DNA of 64,000 bases from G963667675 sp963667675 (GTDB lineage: Bacteria > Chloroflexota > Dehalococcoidia > Lucifugimonadales > UBA3495): contig OY763929.1 in NCBI GenBank assembly GCA_963667675.1, positions 1,798,001-1,862,000 on the forward strand, in the 5' to 3' direction. Both the position numbers and the translations under genes were made by a program. Positions 1-9,606 of this stretch are shown here, piece after piece (position 1 is the stretch's first letter; every line of letters begins with the position of its first letter). Under the pieces are notes generated by a model. It saw only the letters and a list, made by a program, of their open reading frames with translations, did not search any database and was not told the DNA's origin.

Positions 1-218
1 CGCGAGCGTCGACCGAAGCTCTGGCGAAAGCACTACGGTGGAAGCAACAGTAGGAGAACCTTCCGGTTCATTCAAGGCTTGTCTGCCGTCGGGCCGGTAG
101 TTCTTGGAGCTGGCCTTGACTCATTTCGGTATACAAATGCGGGCTACCCATCCCCTCATCCTAAATACGACCCGCGTTCGCGAATCTAGCCATACAGCAT
201 CATACACGACCGCACCCT

Positions 219-1517
219 CTATCCCCTCCTCGCTGGACTCGCCGGTATTCGCCCTTTGTGGCTCACCGGCTCTCCAAGCAGCAGGAACAGGCATGAGCAC
301 GACAGGGCAAACGCGCCAATGGTCAAAAACGCAACGTCGTAATTCCCGGTGATGCCCCGCATCAACCCCGCGTAGACCGGGGCCAGAAACCACATAATCG
401 TCGTAGGCACCACCGACAGGCCGAGTATGGAGCCGAAGGCCCTGCGCCCAAAGTAAATGCCTCGTATAGCGGTGGACGTCGCCGAGCGGACTCCACCGCC
501 CACCCCCAATAAGACCACGGCGAAAAACACCATCTCGGTGCTGTTCGCCGCCACCAGGACCAGCACCGCCGCAGATTGCAGGGCGTTGGCGCTAAAGGCC
601 ACCAATCTTATCTTGAACTTGTCGGCCAGCCAGCCTCCCATGAGAATGGACGCGGCGGCAACTCCAGGATAGACCGATACCACTGCGCCTATCGTCGAAA
701 GTGAGAAACCCTTGTCATCCAGCATCAGGCCTAGGTGGACTAATACCGTGCAAAGCACAACTGATGAGCCAGCCAGGGCAATGTTCATCACCCAGAACGT
801 TCTGCTCCTGGCTGCTTCTTGCCAGGTATACCCCTCCTCTTCACCTATCCCCCGCCCTTCCCGTGTATCCGCTAGCGACCGCGCGCCCGGCCGCGTCTGG
901 TCGCCGTCGGGCAGCAGTCCCACGTCCTCCGGCCGGTTCCGCACTAGGCCGGATAGTGGAACCGCCAGGGCTAAGGTAAAGACCCCAATGAAGAAGGCCG
1001 TGTTCCTCCAGCCGTAGCGCTCTGAGACATCAGGGTCGGTCCCGCCTATGGCCCACGCCAAGACCAGCGGCGTAGCGATCCCGCCCACCGCAAATCCTTC
1101 CATCACCAGCGACATTGCCAGCGCTTTCCGCCTGGCGAACCAGTGGTTCACTACGGTCATCATGGGCAGCCAGGTGCTGATGGTCGCTCCCACGCTCATA
1201 ATGAGGAATACGGCGTACAGGTGCCAAAGCTCCTGTATTTGGCTGAACAGCATGAAGCCGCAACCCAGCACAATCAACCCGATCAGCACCATGCGCCGGG
1301 GCCCCAGCCTGTCTATCAACCACCCGACCAGTGGCGCATAGGCCCCTTCGATTTGCATGATGGCAAATGCGCCGGACATTTGAAATGCCGACCAGCCGAA
1401 GGCATGCCGGAGCACCGGATTCCATACCGGCAAGCCGTACAAGAGGGGCGCAGAGCCCAGGGCCATGAGGAGAGCGCCCAGGGCCACCATGAACCAGCCG
1501 TGGAAAATCCGTCGCAT
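219..1517 (-). CDS. MFS transporter, monocarboxylate/oxalate-formate type
   Basis: The 432-residue protein is almost entirely hydrophobic with about twelve predicted membrane segments, the usual size for the major facilitator superfamily. The loop after segment 2 carries the family's motif A (GWLIDRLGPRR, near residue 61), with a degenerate copy in the second half (GGWLADKFKIR). A polar central loop around residues 200-230 separates the two six-helix bundles. It probably moves an organic anion across the inner membrane; the substrate cannot be told from sequence. The gene stands alone, next to a desaturase on the same strand about 120 bases upstream. Start: ATG at 1517 preceded by a G-rich stretch. 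Confidence 0.85.
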   Translation of the reverse strand: MRRIFHGWFMVALGALLMALGSAPLLYGLPVWNPVLRHAFGWSAFQMSGAFAIMQIEGAYAPLVGWLIDRLGPRRMVLIGLIVLGCGFMLFSQIQELWHLYAVFLIMSVGATISTWLPMMTVVNHWFARRKALAMSLVMEGFAVGGIATPLVLAWAIGGTDPDVSERYGWRNTAFFIGVFTLALAVPLSGLVRNRPEDVGLLPDGDQTRPGARSLADTREGRGIGEEEGYTWQEAARSRTFWVMNIALAGSSVVLCTVLVHLGLMLDDKGFSLSTIGAVVSVYPGVAAASILMGGWLADKFKIRLVAFSANALQSAAVLVLVAANSTEMVFFAVVLLGVGGGVRSATSTAIRGIYFGRRAFGSILGLSVVPTTIMWFLAPVYAGLMRGITGNYDVAFLTIGAFALSCSCLFLLLGEPVSHKGRIPASPARRG

Positions 1518-1637
1518 CAGGGGCGCCTACCCCGCTGGCCGCTCGGCCAGGGCTGCTGTCGTCGGACATCCAGGCGGGGCATTACCCCTGACCCGCCAGT
1601 GAGTCCCATATTCCAATACTTGGCGCCGTTGAGGTTG

Positions 1638-2732
1638 TTACGCGGCTTTGCTTCTGAGGGGAGCGCTCATCCTGTGCAGGTGCCCCACGATTTCCTTCTG
1701 CGACCTCAGGATGCTCGTCTCATGGTAAGGAATCGCATGCCTCTGGCAAAACTCCCTGACGATGATCTGGGCTTTTCGCAGGTTGTTGCGGGGCATGTTG
1801 GGGAACAAGTGGTGTTCGATTTGGCAGTTGAGCCCGCCGTAAATAAAGTCGGTAACTGGATGTGCCTTTACGTTTCGGGACGTAATTATCTGCTGGCGCA
1901 TGAACCCAATCTGTTCGTCTGGGGCCAGGACTGGCATGGCCTTGTGATTGGGCGCAAACACCGACCCCATGTACACCCCCTCCACGGCCTTGTGCACCAA
2001 GATGAACAACACGGCGTACACCGGCCCCAAGAATATGAACAGCAGCCCCAAATAGGCGGTCAGATTCGCGACCACCAGCAGCGGCTCCACCGCGGGATAC
2101 CTCAGTTTGCCCCCGGTCAACATGTAGTGGATGCCCGCAAAGAAGAAGCTCAGCGCCGCCAGCGTCAGCACCGGGAAGAACATCACCGCCTGGTACTTCA
2201 CAATCTGCTTGTGCAGTCCCTTCTTGTTGGCCAGATCCCCTTCGCTGAACGCCAGGATGGACACGTTTATGTCGTCGTCCTCTCCCTGCTTGTTGGGACT
2301 CACGTGGTGCCGAATGTTGTGCTTATCGTTCCACCAACTGGGCACCAGCCCCAGCAGCAACCCCATCGCCAGGCTGATGAAGTGGTTTCCTCTTGCAGAT
2401 GCACAGATTTGCTGGTGCCCGGCGTCATGGGCGATCAGCGCCAGTTGCGCAAACACCACGCCCAAAAAGGCCGCGTTCAACAACTGCATAGGTCCGTTGT
2501 CCACCAACACCAAAAAGGCTATGCTCGCCGCCAGCAATCCTGCTGTGAAGGGAATCTTGAGCAGGTAGTATCCCCACTGCCGGTCCAGCAGCCCGCTCTC
2601 CCTTACCAGCCGCCGCAACTCCCCGTATTGCAGGGCATCCAAGCGCATCGGATCCGGCTCAGTCTCAGGAGTCGCCCGGACTTCCTGTGCGTTAGACACT
2701 GGCGCATCCAGGACGAGATTCTTTGATGCCAT
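1638..2732 (-). CDS. Membrane fatty acid desaturase
   Basis: This is a 364-residue integral-membrane di-iron desaturase. The three histidine boxes are visible: HDAGH at residues 102-106, HNIRHH at about 137-142 and QIEHH near residue 310. The Gln in the third box is typical of acyl-lipid front-end desaturases, although there is no cytochrome b5 domain. Hydrophobic pairs flank the boxes. It would introduce a double bond into membrane acyl chains using O2, which suggests an oxic habitat. The frame is open upstream to 2858, but ATG at 2732 is preferred because a GGGGGAAG ribosome site precedes it. The acyl-CoA synthetase upstream is on the same strand but about 190 bases away. Confidence 0.88.
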   Translation of the reverse strand: MASKNLVLDAPVSNAQEVRATPETEPDPMRLDALQYGELRRLVRESGLLDRQWGYYLLKIPFTAGLLAASIAFLVLVDNGPMQLLNAAFLGVVFAQLALIAHDAGHQQICASARGNHFISLAMGLLLGLVPSWWNDKHNIRHHVSPNKQGEDDDINVSILAFSEGDLANKKGLHKQIVKYQAVMFFPVLTLAALSFFFAGIHYMLTGGKLRYPAVEPLLVVANLTAYLGLLFIFLGPVYAVLFILVHKAVEGVYMGSVFAPNHKAMPVLAPDEQIGFMRQQIITSRNVKAHPVTDFIYGGLNCQIEHHLFPNMPRNNLRKAQIIVREFCQRHAIPYHETSILRSQKEIVGHLHRMSAPLRSKAA

Positions 2733-2921
2733 ATTCAACTTCCCCCACAGACCATGAGTTATCCAAGCCCCCACAACATAACTTACCAACGGTTCGGTCT
2801 TACGGCCATAAAGATTATCACATATTTGGCTAGTTTTGCTGATAGATGGACACCGCACTACACTTTAGGCCCTCAGGGAGATAGCCGACGGACTCAGCGT
2901 CCGGCGACTGCTCACCTCCGC

Positions 2922-4559
2922 TCAAGCGACTCTAAAGCCCAGGGCCTCTTCGGCCAGTTCCTTGAGCTTGAACTTCTGCACCTTGCCGCTGGGAGTCATT
3001 GGGTATTCATGCATGAAGACAACGTGGCGCGGCGTCTTGAAGCTGGCCACTTTGCCCCGACAGTATTCAATCAGTTCCTCGGCCGTGGCCTCCTTCCGTT
3101 CTTCCAATATTACGCACGCGCAGGCCACTTCGCTCAGCCGCTCGTCGGGCACTCCTACTATCTGCACCCCGCTCACTGCCGGATGCCCCAGCATCAGGGC
3201 TTCCACCTCCACCGGGTCCACGTTCTCCCCGCCCACCTTCAACAGTTCTTTAATACGGCCTATGAAGCGCACCTGGCCGTCGTCCCGGATAGTAGCCAGG
3301 TCTCCCGTGTGAAACCAGCCCTCTGCGTCCACCGCCCGGCTGGTTTCCTCCGGTTTCTTGTAATACCCCAGCATGATGGCGTAGGTGCGTACGCACATTT
3401 CCCCGGGGCTGTCCGCCGGCATGTCCTCGCCGGTCTCCGGGTCAATTACCTTGAATTCGTAGCCGGGCAGGGGAAATCCGGACCCGGTGCACCGGTCGTC
3501 TTCTGACGAGTCCAGGAACGACAGCGACGCCCCCACTCCCACCTCGGTCATTCCCCAACCCGACACGGTTGGGCAAAGCATTTTCTGCGCCAGCCGCGCC
3601 GTCGGCTCGCTGCTGGCCATCCCGGCGGCCAGGATCCCCGTGCGCAGGCTGCTCCGGTCGAACGTTTCGCACTTGGGATGCGCGGCCAACTCCCGGAAAT
3701 GAGTGTCGAAACCGTGAAGAACCGTTGCCCTTTCCTGCTCTATCAGCCTAAGGGACTCCTCAGGATCGAACAGGGTGGTCAGCACGATACGGGCCCCGGT
3801 CATCATGGACGTCAACGGTCCTTTGTATAAGCCGAAGGCATGGAACAGCGGCAGGTAAATCAACACCGCGTCCCTGCGCGTCATTCCCAACCTGTTCGCC
3901 ACGTCGGTTACGGGTCTCTGTATCTTGTGGCTGTGCACCACTCCCTTTGGAAAGCCCGTCGTGCCTGAGGTGTACATAATCAACGCCGCGCCATCCGGGT
4001 CGACTCCACTCTGCCGGGCCTCCAGATCCTCCATCGCCACCGACTCACCGCCCGTCAACGCGTCCTCCAAGGTCAACACTCCTGGATGTCGACGCTCCCC
4101 AAGGACAACCACCCTTTTCAATTCCGGGAACTTCTCCGGCCTCAGGTCATTGGGGTTACCGTCATACACCTCGAGGCAAAGGCTCCTCACCATGTCCAGA
4201 TAGTCCACGGGGCCCGACCGGTCCACGGTAATCAAGGTGGCGGCGTCAGACTGCCGCACGACGTACTCCAGATCGCCTGTACGGAACCGCGTATTCGCGG
4301 GAACCAGCACCGCGCCGATTTTCATCAACGCGAAAAACAGGTGAATCCATTCCGGCCGGTTCGGCATCCATAGCACCACCTTCTCTCCCGGCTGGACTCC
4401 CAGACCAATCAGCGCCCGGGCGCAGCGGTCGACGTCGTCTTTGAGTTGATCGAATGTCCAACGCTGGCCTTCGTAATACAGGGCCTCGCTTGACCCAAAA
4501 AGGCGCGCCGCCCTGTCTACCAAATCGCCTATTCCGGTTTTCTCGTACCAGTCCGCCAC
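2922..4559 (-). CDS. AMP-dependent acyl-CoA synthetase/ligase
   Basis: The 545-residue adenylate-forming enzyme would activate a carboxylic acid with ATP and CoA. Visible ANL motifs are the P-loop MYTSGTTGFPKG near residue 195, GWGMTE near 335, the hinge region GWFHTGDLA near 420 and the C-terminal PSGKVQKFKL containing the catalytic lysine. It resembles medium/long-chain or cyclohexanecarboxylate-type CoA ligases; the substrate is unresolved. The start is GTG at 4559 with a weak GAG-rich ribosome site. The upstream neighbour is a decayed protease. A role in fatty or aromatic acid catabolism fits the MaoC, SDR and CoA-transferase genes within 15 kb. Confidence 0.9.
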   Translation of the reverse strand: MADWYEKTGIGDLVDRAARLFGSSEALYYEGQRWTFDQLKDDVDRCARALIGLGVQPGEKVVLWMPNRPEWIHLFFALMKIGAVLVPANTRFRTGDLEYVVRQSDAATLITVDRSGPVDYLDMVRSLCLEVYDGNPNDLRPEKFPELKRVVVLGERRHPGVLTLEDALTGGESVAMEDLEARQSGVDPDGAALIMYTSGTTGFPKGVVHSHKIQRPVTDVANRLGMTRRDAVLIYLPLFHAFGLYKGPLTSMMTGARIVLTTLFDPEESLRLIEQERATVLHGFDTHFRELAAHPKCETFDRSSLRTGILAAGMASSEPTARLAQKMLCPTVSGWGMTEVGVGASLSFLDSSEDDRCTGSGFPLPGYEFKVIDPETGEDMPADSPGEMCVRTYAIMLGYYKKPEETSRAVDAEGWFHTGDLATIRDDGQVRFIGRIKELLKVGGENVDPVEVEALMLGHPAVSGVQIVGVPDERLSEVACACVILEERKEATAEELIEYCRGKVASFKTPRHVVFMHEYPMTPSGKVQKFKLKELAEEALGFRVA

Positions 4560-4571
4560 TTGTCTCGTCTC

Positions 4572-4870
4572 TTACCAGTCCGAGTCGGGTAGAGTGATTA
4601 GAGTCACTTCCAAGTTCATTTTGTCGCCAGGCCTCGTGCTGCCCGACAAGTAGGCGATTAAGTCATCCATGTCATCGACTTCCGACTCGTTGATTGACAC
4701 TATAACATCTCCGCCAACCTGGTAATTCACGCCGTCCAGGACCGCAGCCCGGTCGCCTCTCTCAGGCTGGCCTTGACCACAGGACTGACTACGGTTGCCT
4801 GGCTCACCTGGGTGCCTCCGGTATCGCGAGGCAGGTTCATCGGTTCGGCTAAGTCCGCGCGGAGTTAGGT
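4572..4870 (-). pseudogene. HtrA/DegP-like protease remnant (C-terminal PDZ domain, frameshifted)
   Basis: Two minus-strand frames together spell the end of a trypsin-like protease PDZ domain. The upstream frame reads LAEPMNLPRDTGGTQVSQA and on to SPVVKASLREA, matching the start of an HtrA PDZ domain. After about position 4765 the homology continues in another frame as LDGVNYQVGGDVIVSINESE and LSGSTRPGDKMNLEV, ending at the stop near 4572. The upstream frame is closed by a stop near 4866, and neither the catalytic Ser domain nor the membrane anchor is present. The frame break plus loss of the protease domain indicates a decaying gene. The 115-residue open frame covering 4572-4919 is therefore not a real protein. 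Confidence 0.7.
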
Positions 4871-5104
4871 GGATGCAGGCAAACGCCGCGTTAACGGCTA
4901 GTGTGCTGGATTCGGACACACCTCATTAGCCCAATTGGAGGCTTTACTTTCGCCCTCAATTGTCCTAAGTTGGGGAACGGCTTCTATTGGGTTGGCGTCG
5001 ACGATGCACGGTCGAGAGCGGGGCCACTAATTCGCGTGGCAGCCTCGGACAATAAGGCCCCGCGGCCACTTAAACTGCCAACTAATATTCAAGGAGACGC
5101 TCCA

Positions 5105-5500
5105 ATGGCCAAAACGATTCTAGACAGCCCCAAGCTCAGCAGTCCCAAAGGGATATACTCCCCAGGAGTTGAAACTCCCGCCGGCCGCATGGTTTTCGTG
5201 TCGGGCCAGGTAGCGCGCAACGCCCAGGGAGAAATTGTGGGCAAAGGAGACATCCAGGCCCAGACCCGCCAGACCCTGGAAAACGTGAAGGCGGTCTTGG
5301 ACGCCGCCGGCGCTGCTCTGGACGACATTGCCAAGGTCACCGTGTTCGTCACCAACCTTGACGAACACTTTTCCCAGATTCACCAAGTCCGCGCCCAATA
5401 CTTCAAAAGCGACTATCCCGCCAGCACATTGGTGGAAGTCAAAGCCCTCGCCCACAAGGACTTGTTAATTGAGATTGACGCCATCGCCGTCATCCCCTGA
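5105..5500 (+). CDS. RidA/YjgF/UK114 family protein
   Basis: This 131-residue protein has the normal size of RidA-family enamine/imine deaminases, cytosolic trimers that hydrolyse reactive intermediates from pyridoxal-phosphate enzymes. The family core is visible: GRMVFVSGQVARN near residue 22, the helix with LENVKAVLDAAGA, and FKSDYPASTLVEVKAL near the C terminus, containing the Ser/Thr before the usual catalytic Arg position. Here that position reads S-T-L-V-E-V rather than the canonical R-x-x-V-x-V, so deaminase activity is uncertain. Start ATG 5105 follows AAGGAG at 5091; the open frame extends further upstream but without homology. A ureohydrolase gene follows 52 bases downstream. Confidence 0.85.
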   Translation: MAKTILDSPKLSSPKGIYSPGVETPAGRMVFVSGQVARNAQGEIVGKGDIQAQTRQTLENVKAVLDAAGAALDDIAKVTVFVTNLDEHFSQIHQVRAQYFKSDYPASTLVEVKALAHKDLLIEIDAIAVIP

Positions 5501-5552
5501 CCCTCGACGAACTCGCAACGCCGGTCTTGAAATACCTAGTAGAATACCTGCC

Positions 5553-6587
5553 ATGAAACACTCTCCAAACCTGGACGATCAAGACTACGAGCCGGCGTAC
5601 ATAGGCCTTCCCTCTTTCCTTAAGCTTCCCTACGTGACCACCGTCGAAGAGCTTGCAAGGCTCAAGCCGGACATAGCCGTCATGGGAGCGCCGTTCGACA
5701 TCGGCTCCACCCTCCGGCCAGGCACAAGGTTCGGGCCTCGGGCCATCCGCCAAGCCGCCGGCTACCCCGGCGGCACCCCCGTGGAGCCCATGTACCACGC
5801 CTCCATGCAGGTCCACCCATTCCAAATATTGAAAGTCGTCGACTTCGGCGACGCCAACTGCAGCCCCCACTCCATTGAGCAAGCACACCAGGCCATCAAC
5901 CAAAGAGTCTCCCAGATACTATCCGCCGGCGCCATGCCCTTCATTCTCGGCGGCGACCATTCCATCACCCTGCCCGCAGCCACCGCAGTGGCCGACCATT
6001 GGGGCCGTGGCAAGGTGGGGATAATTCATTTCGATGCCCACGCCGATACCGGCCCGGACAGTTTCGGCGGCACCCTCATCGCCCACTGCAGCCCCATGCG
6101 CCGGCTGATAGAGAGCGGCGCCGTCCCGGCCAAGAATTTCGTGCAAATAGGTCTGCGCGGCTACTGGCCTCCCGAGGAGGTATGGCAATGGATGAGCGAA
6201 CAGGGGATGCGCTGGCACCTCATGGCGGAGATAGAAGACCGGGGCTTTGATGCCGTCATCGACCAGGCTATCCAAGAGGCTCTGGACGGCCCGGAATACA
6301 TCTACCTCTCCGTAGACATCGACGTCCTCGACCCTGGATTCGCTCCGGGTACCGGGACGCCTGAGCCGGGTGGCATGCTTCCCAATCAATTGCTGCGGGC
6401 CATGCGGCGTATCGTTCCCCGCGTAAATTTGGTCGCCATGGACCTTGTCGAAGTCTCTCCTCCCTACGACGACGCCGGCGCGGTCACCGCCGAGCAGGCC
6501 CACCGGGTGGTGCTCGAAGTAATCACCGCCGTCGCCCTGTCTCGTACCCAAGGCGGCAACGGCAGTCCTACCGGCCCCAATAACTAG
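5553..6587 (+). CDS. Ureohydrolase (agmatinase/guanidino-acid hydrolase family)
   Basis: The 344-residue protein belongs to the arginase/agmatinase family of binuclear manganese enzymes that release urea from guanidino compounds. All metal-binding signatures are intact: GGDHS near residue 131, HFDAHAD near 159 and SVDIDVLDP with the following GTGTPEPGG near 253-270. The C-terminal region VAMDLVEVSPPYDDAG is also canonical. Agmatinase, guanidinobutyrase and guanidinopropionase cannot be separated by eye. Start ATG 5553 was chosen over the longer frame because homology begins here. It follows a RidA gene on the same strand, which may suggest shared amine or amino-acid catabolism (inference). 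Confidence 0.88.
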   Translation: MKHSPNLDDQDYEPAYIGLPSFLKLPYVTTVEELARLKPDIAVMGAPFDIGSTLRPGTRFGPRAIRQAAGYPGGTPVEPMYHASMQVHPFQILKVVDFGDANCSPHSIEQAHQAINQRVSQILSAGAMPFILGGDHSITLPAATAVADHWGRGKVGIIHFDAHADTGPDSFGGTLIAHCSPMRRLIESGAVPAKNFVQIGLRGYWPPEEVWQWMSEQGMRWHLMAEIEDRGFDAVIDQAIQEALDGPEYIYLSVDIDVLDPGFAPGTGTPEPGGMLPNQLLRAMRRIVPRVNLVAMDLVEVSPPYDDAGAVTAEQAHRVVLEVITAVALSRTQGGNGSPTGPNN

Positions 6588-6750
6588 AGACTATGACAAT
6601 TATCAATAAAATATTGACAAGAACCGGCGAGACTACCACAATTTCAGGTATAGGCCCGCGACGGAGTCCCCCCTCTGGCCATCTTCCGGCAATCAGTTCG
6701 CTCCACGGTCCCGGGCACGAAGCGACCAGTTCACATAAGGGAGGGCAATC

Positions 6751-7902
6751 ATGTCCAACTACAAGATCATTTCCCAGGACAATCACGTCATCGAGCCGAT
6801 AGACCTGTGGACCAGCAGGGCCGAACCCAAGTACGCCTGGCGCGTCCCCCATGTCGAAGACTTGGGGGACGGAGGCGACTGGTGGATGTGTGACGGCCGT
6901 AAGATAATCGGCGTCACCGGCGGGTCCGCCAACGTGGGAAACCGGTTCTTGGACCCCGATGCCAAGCGCAGAAGCCTCAAGGTGGAAGACGTCTGCCCCG
7001 GAGGCTGGATTCCCGAGGAGCATGTCAAAGACCTGGATATCGACGGCCAGGACATGAGCATCGTCTTCCCCACGGTCGGGTTCATGCTCTTCGGCATCCC
7101 CGACGGCCAGTTGCTGGACTCCCTCTGCCGGAGCTACAACGACTGGGTTGGAGAATTTTGCGGCGCCATCCCCGACCGGCTCAAGGGCATCGCCATGATT
7201 AACACCGACGACGTGAGCGTGGGCGTGAAAGAATTGGAACGCTGCGCCAAGATGGGCTTTGTCGGAGCAATGATCGCCGTCTATCCCAGCACGTCACAGT
7301 ACTACGACGACCCGGCCTACGAGCCTTTCTGGGCCGCCGCCCAGGACTTGCAAATGCCCCTCAACCTCCACGTCGCCGCCAATCGTTACAGCCCCGTGCA
7401 GGAACTCGCCGACCCTGACATCGAAAGGCCCGCCTTTATCTGCAACGCCGCCTATTGGCCGATGATGTCCCTAGCCGACATCATCTTTAGCGGCGTCTTC
7501 GTGCGCCATCCCAACCTATACGTGGGATCCGTCGAGCACGAACTGTCCTGGGTCCCTCACTTCTTGGACCGGCTCGACTACACCTACACCGACCGCATGC
7601 CTCCCACAGACGACCCGTCCCAGGCCACCAAGCGCCACCCCATGGTGAGATTCAAAGACGGTATCCTTCCCAGCGACTATTTCCACAGCAACTGTTTCCT
7701 CGGTTTCCAGGAAGACGCTCTGGGCATCAGGGACCGCGCCATCATCGGCGTGGATAACCTTATGTGGGGGGCGGACTATCCCCACTCCGAGTCCACCTTC
7801 CCCCGCAGCCGGGAGATTCTTGACAACATCCTGGCCGACTGCACCGAGGAAGAAAAGGCCAAGATAGCCGGCGGCAACGCCCAGAGGGTATACAGGCTCT
7901 GA
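6751..7902 (+). CDS. Amidohydrolase (amidohydrolase-2, TIM-barrel metal-dependent hydrolase)
   Basis: The 383-residue protein fits the ACMSD/gamma-resorcylate-decarboxylase branch of the amidohydrolase superfamily. It begins with IISQDNHVIEP, where the usual H-x-H near the N terminus is reduced to a single His. It retains NLHVAANR near residue 207 and ends with WGADYPHSEST, the conserved metal-binding Asp region. Possible roles are decarboxylation or hydrolysis of aromatic or ring-cleaved acids. ATG 6751 follows a clear AAGGGAGG site. It is clearly paralogous to the gene at 60697-61818 (shared blocks such as IPEEHVKDLDIDG and AIPDRLKGIAM). Confidence 0.85.
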   Translation: MSNYKIISQDNHVIEPIDLWTSRAEPKYAWRVPHVEDLGDGGDWWMCDGRKIIGVTGGSANVGNRFLDPDAKRRSLKVEDVCPGGWIPEEHVKDLDIDGQDMSIVFPTVGFMLFGIPDGQLLDSLCRSYNDWVGEFCGAIPDRLKGIAMINTDDVSVGVKELERCAKMGFVGAMIAVYPSTSQYYDDPAYEPFWAAAQDLQMPLNLHVAANRYSPVQELADPDIERPAFICNAAYWPMMSLADIIFSGVFVRHPNLYVGSVEHELSWVPHFLDRLDYTYTDRMPPTDDPSQATKRHPMVRFKDGILPSDYFHSNCFLGFQEDALGIRDRAIIGVDNLMWGADYPHSESTFPRSREILDNILADCTEEEKAKIAGGNAQRVYRL

Positions 7903-8047
7903 CCGACGGACAGCCCCAACTCCGGCTAAACGCGTAACAGGCTCTCTGTAGCGGAGCTCCTGTTGTGTATTTCCTGCTCTGCGTGGTCTCCAGACATTCA
8001 GGCTGGAGAGCGGTCTCATACCCCAAGGGCGGCCGAGCTAATCCACG

Positions 8048-8494
8048 CTACCGGTCTTGCCAGTCCGGCGTCGGCTCGTCGACGCAGTACAGAAACACGA
8101 AAGCCCCTGTTCGGCCCAGGCCGCGGAATCGCCCCGTTAGCTCCTTGACACGCTCTCGGTAGTCCAAGTGGTCCAAAGACCTCAAATAGTCCCGAAATGT
8201 CCCATGCTGTTGGGCCAGTTCCAGGACTATCCCGGCATTCTCCACTGTACCCAAAATCTTCCGCTGGTTTCTGACAATCCCCGGGTCTTCGAACAGCCGG
8301 CTGATTTCCTCGACCCCATAACCGGCTACTTTCCCCACGTCAAACCCGTCGAAAGCCTTCTGGAAGTTGGGCCACTTCTGCCTCACCACCCGCCAACTGA
8401 ACCCCGACCGGAAAATCGCCTTGGTCAACTCCTCAAGGTACCCGCTGTCGTCGCTGGGGGCTATCCTTGGAGGAATTTCAACTAGCGCCCGCAT
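8048..8494 (-). CDS. DNA-3-methyladenine glycosylase I-like protein
   Basis: The 148-residue protein matches the TAG-type base-excision glycosylase family (adenine glycosylase fold). Recognisable stretches are LTKAIFRSGFSWRVVRQKW near residue 24, FDGFDVGKVAGYG, and GIVRNQRKILGTVENA near residue 75, followed by GLGRTGAFVFLY near the C terminus. It is shorter than typical TAG proteins (about 185 residues) and lacks the N-terminal Cys and C-terminal His-Cys zinc ligands of the Escherichia coli enzyme, so it belongs to a short, zinc-less subgroup. ATG at 8494 is followed downstream on the other side by the ABC permease operon; the gene is probably monocistronic. Confidence 0.72.
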   Translation of the reverse strand: MRALVEIPPRIAPSDDSGYLEELTKAIFRSGFSWRVVRQKWPNFQKAFDGFDVGKVAGYGVEEISRLFEDPGIVRNQRKILGTVENAGIVLELAQQHGTFRDYLRSLDHLDYRERVKELTGRFRGLGRTGAFVFLYCVDEPTPDWQDR

Positions 8495-8502
8495 AGCGCT
8501 GC

Positions 8503-9588
8503 CTAGTTAAGCTGGCGAAGCCGCGGGTCAAGGGTATCCCTCAGCCAGTCTCCGAACAGGTTCAGGGCAATTACCGTCAGCGCTATGGCCAGACCCGGAA
8601 TGGTGGAAATCCACCAGGCATCGGCCAAGACGTCCTGTCCGTGGGCTACCATCACGCCCCATGCCGGGGTGGGCGGCGGTATTCCTGCCCCCAAGAAGCT
8701 CAACGAAGCCTCCACCAGGATAACCACGCCCACGTTAAGCGTGGCAATGATTATCACTGTATTGAATACCCCAGGGAGAAGGTGAGAGAGCATAATCCGC
8801 AGGCTGCTGGCCCCGGACACCCTGGCCAACGCAACATAGTCCATCGTCTTAAGTTGCAGCACTTCTCCCCTGACAACCCTCGTGAAAAGGGGCCAAATTA
8901 CCAGCGACAACACCGCCACGATGAGTTGGAAAGACGGGCCCACCGCCGAAACCAGCGCCAGCGTAATCAATAACAGCGGCACCGCGAGCATAATGTTCAC
9001 CAGGCCCATTATCACCTCATCCACCAAGCCTCCGTAATAGCCGGACAACAGGCCCATAAAAGTGCCGACGGTTCCTCCCACTCCCAAAGTTATCGCAGCA
9101 ACGATTAGGGAGATGCGGGCCCCGTAGAAAATTCGGCTTAAGATGTCCCGGCCCTGCTTGTCAGTCCCCAATGCGAACTCGGCGCTGCCTTCCTCTCTGA
9201 CCTCTACAGTCAGTTTGTCCCCTACGGCAATCTCTCTGACCGGTTCTCCCCTCGCTATCGCTTCCGCATCTTCGGCCGCCTTAGCCTCCTCGAACTCCTT
9301 GGAGCCAACCTCGACTTCCCAATACCTCGCAACTATCACGTCCTCCACCACCGTCTTGGGGATAGTCTTGGCTCCCTGCCAAGCAGGCGGCAACGTCCTA
9401 TCGGACAGATCGCCGTCTATCGGGTCATGAGGAGAAATCCAGTGGGCGGTAATGCCGCAGAATACCAAGACCAATAGGATAAAAGCCGGTATCAAGGGCC
9501 AGCGCCTCAGCCGGCGTACCGTCCTTCGGGCCCTGACCCCCAGTCCCTCCTGGGCTACTACTATGCTGTTGGTGACCTCAGCAGCCAT
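8503..9588 (-). CDS. Peptide/nickel-type ABC transporter permease (DppC/OppC family)
   Basis: The 361-residue inner-membrane permease has the N-terminal anchor of OppC-type proteins (residues 30-50), a periplasmic insertion of about 100 residues rich in Glu, Ala and Lys (about 85-150), and then five membrane segments. The LGTDKQGRDILSRIFYGARI block and the EAA loop region (ALARVSGASSLRIMLSHLLPG) identify the family. The charged insertion is unusually long. It lies 18 bases after the DppB-type permease and is probably co-transcribed with it. No ATPase or substrate-binding protein is encoded in the window, so those partners must be elsewhere. Confidence 0.88.
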   Translation of the reverse strand: MAAEVTNSIVVAQEGLGVRARRTVRRLRRWPLIPAFILLVLVFCGITAHWISPHDPIDGDLSDRTLPPAWQGAKTIPKTVVEDVIVARYWEVEVGSKEFEEAKAAEDAEAIARGEPVREIAVGDKLTVEVREEGSAEFALGTDKQGRDILSRIFYGARISLIVAAITLGVGGTVGTFMGLLSGYYGGLVDEVIMGLVNIMLAVPLLLITLALVSAVGPSFQLIVAVLSLVIWPLFTRVVRGEVLQLKTMDYVALARVSGASSLRIMLSHLLPGVFNTVIIIATLNVGVVILVEASLSFLGAGIPPPTPAWGVMVAHGQDVLADAWWISTIPGLAIALTVIALNLFGDWLRDTLDPRLRQLN

Positions 9589-9606
9589 TGCCGCTACTCC
9601 GAGTCC

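Noticed and set aside
1143..2726. 527-codon plus-strand open frame
   Set aside because: Antisense to the MFS and desaturase genes, with His/Gln/Pro-rich composition typical of shadow frames in GC-rich DNA.
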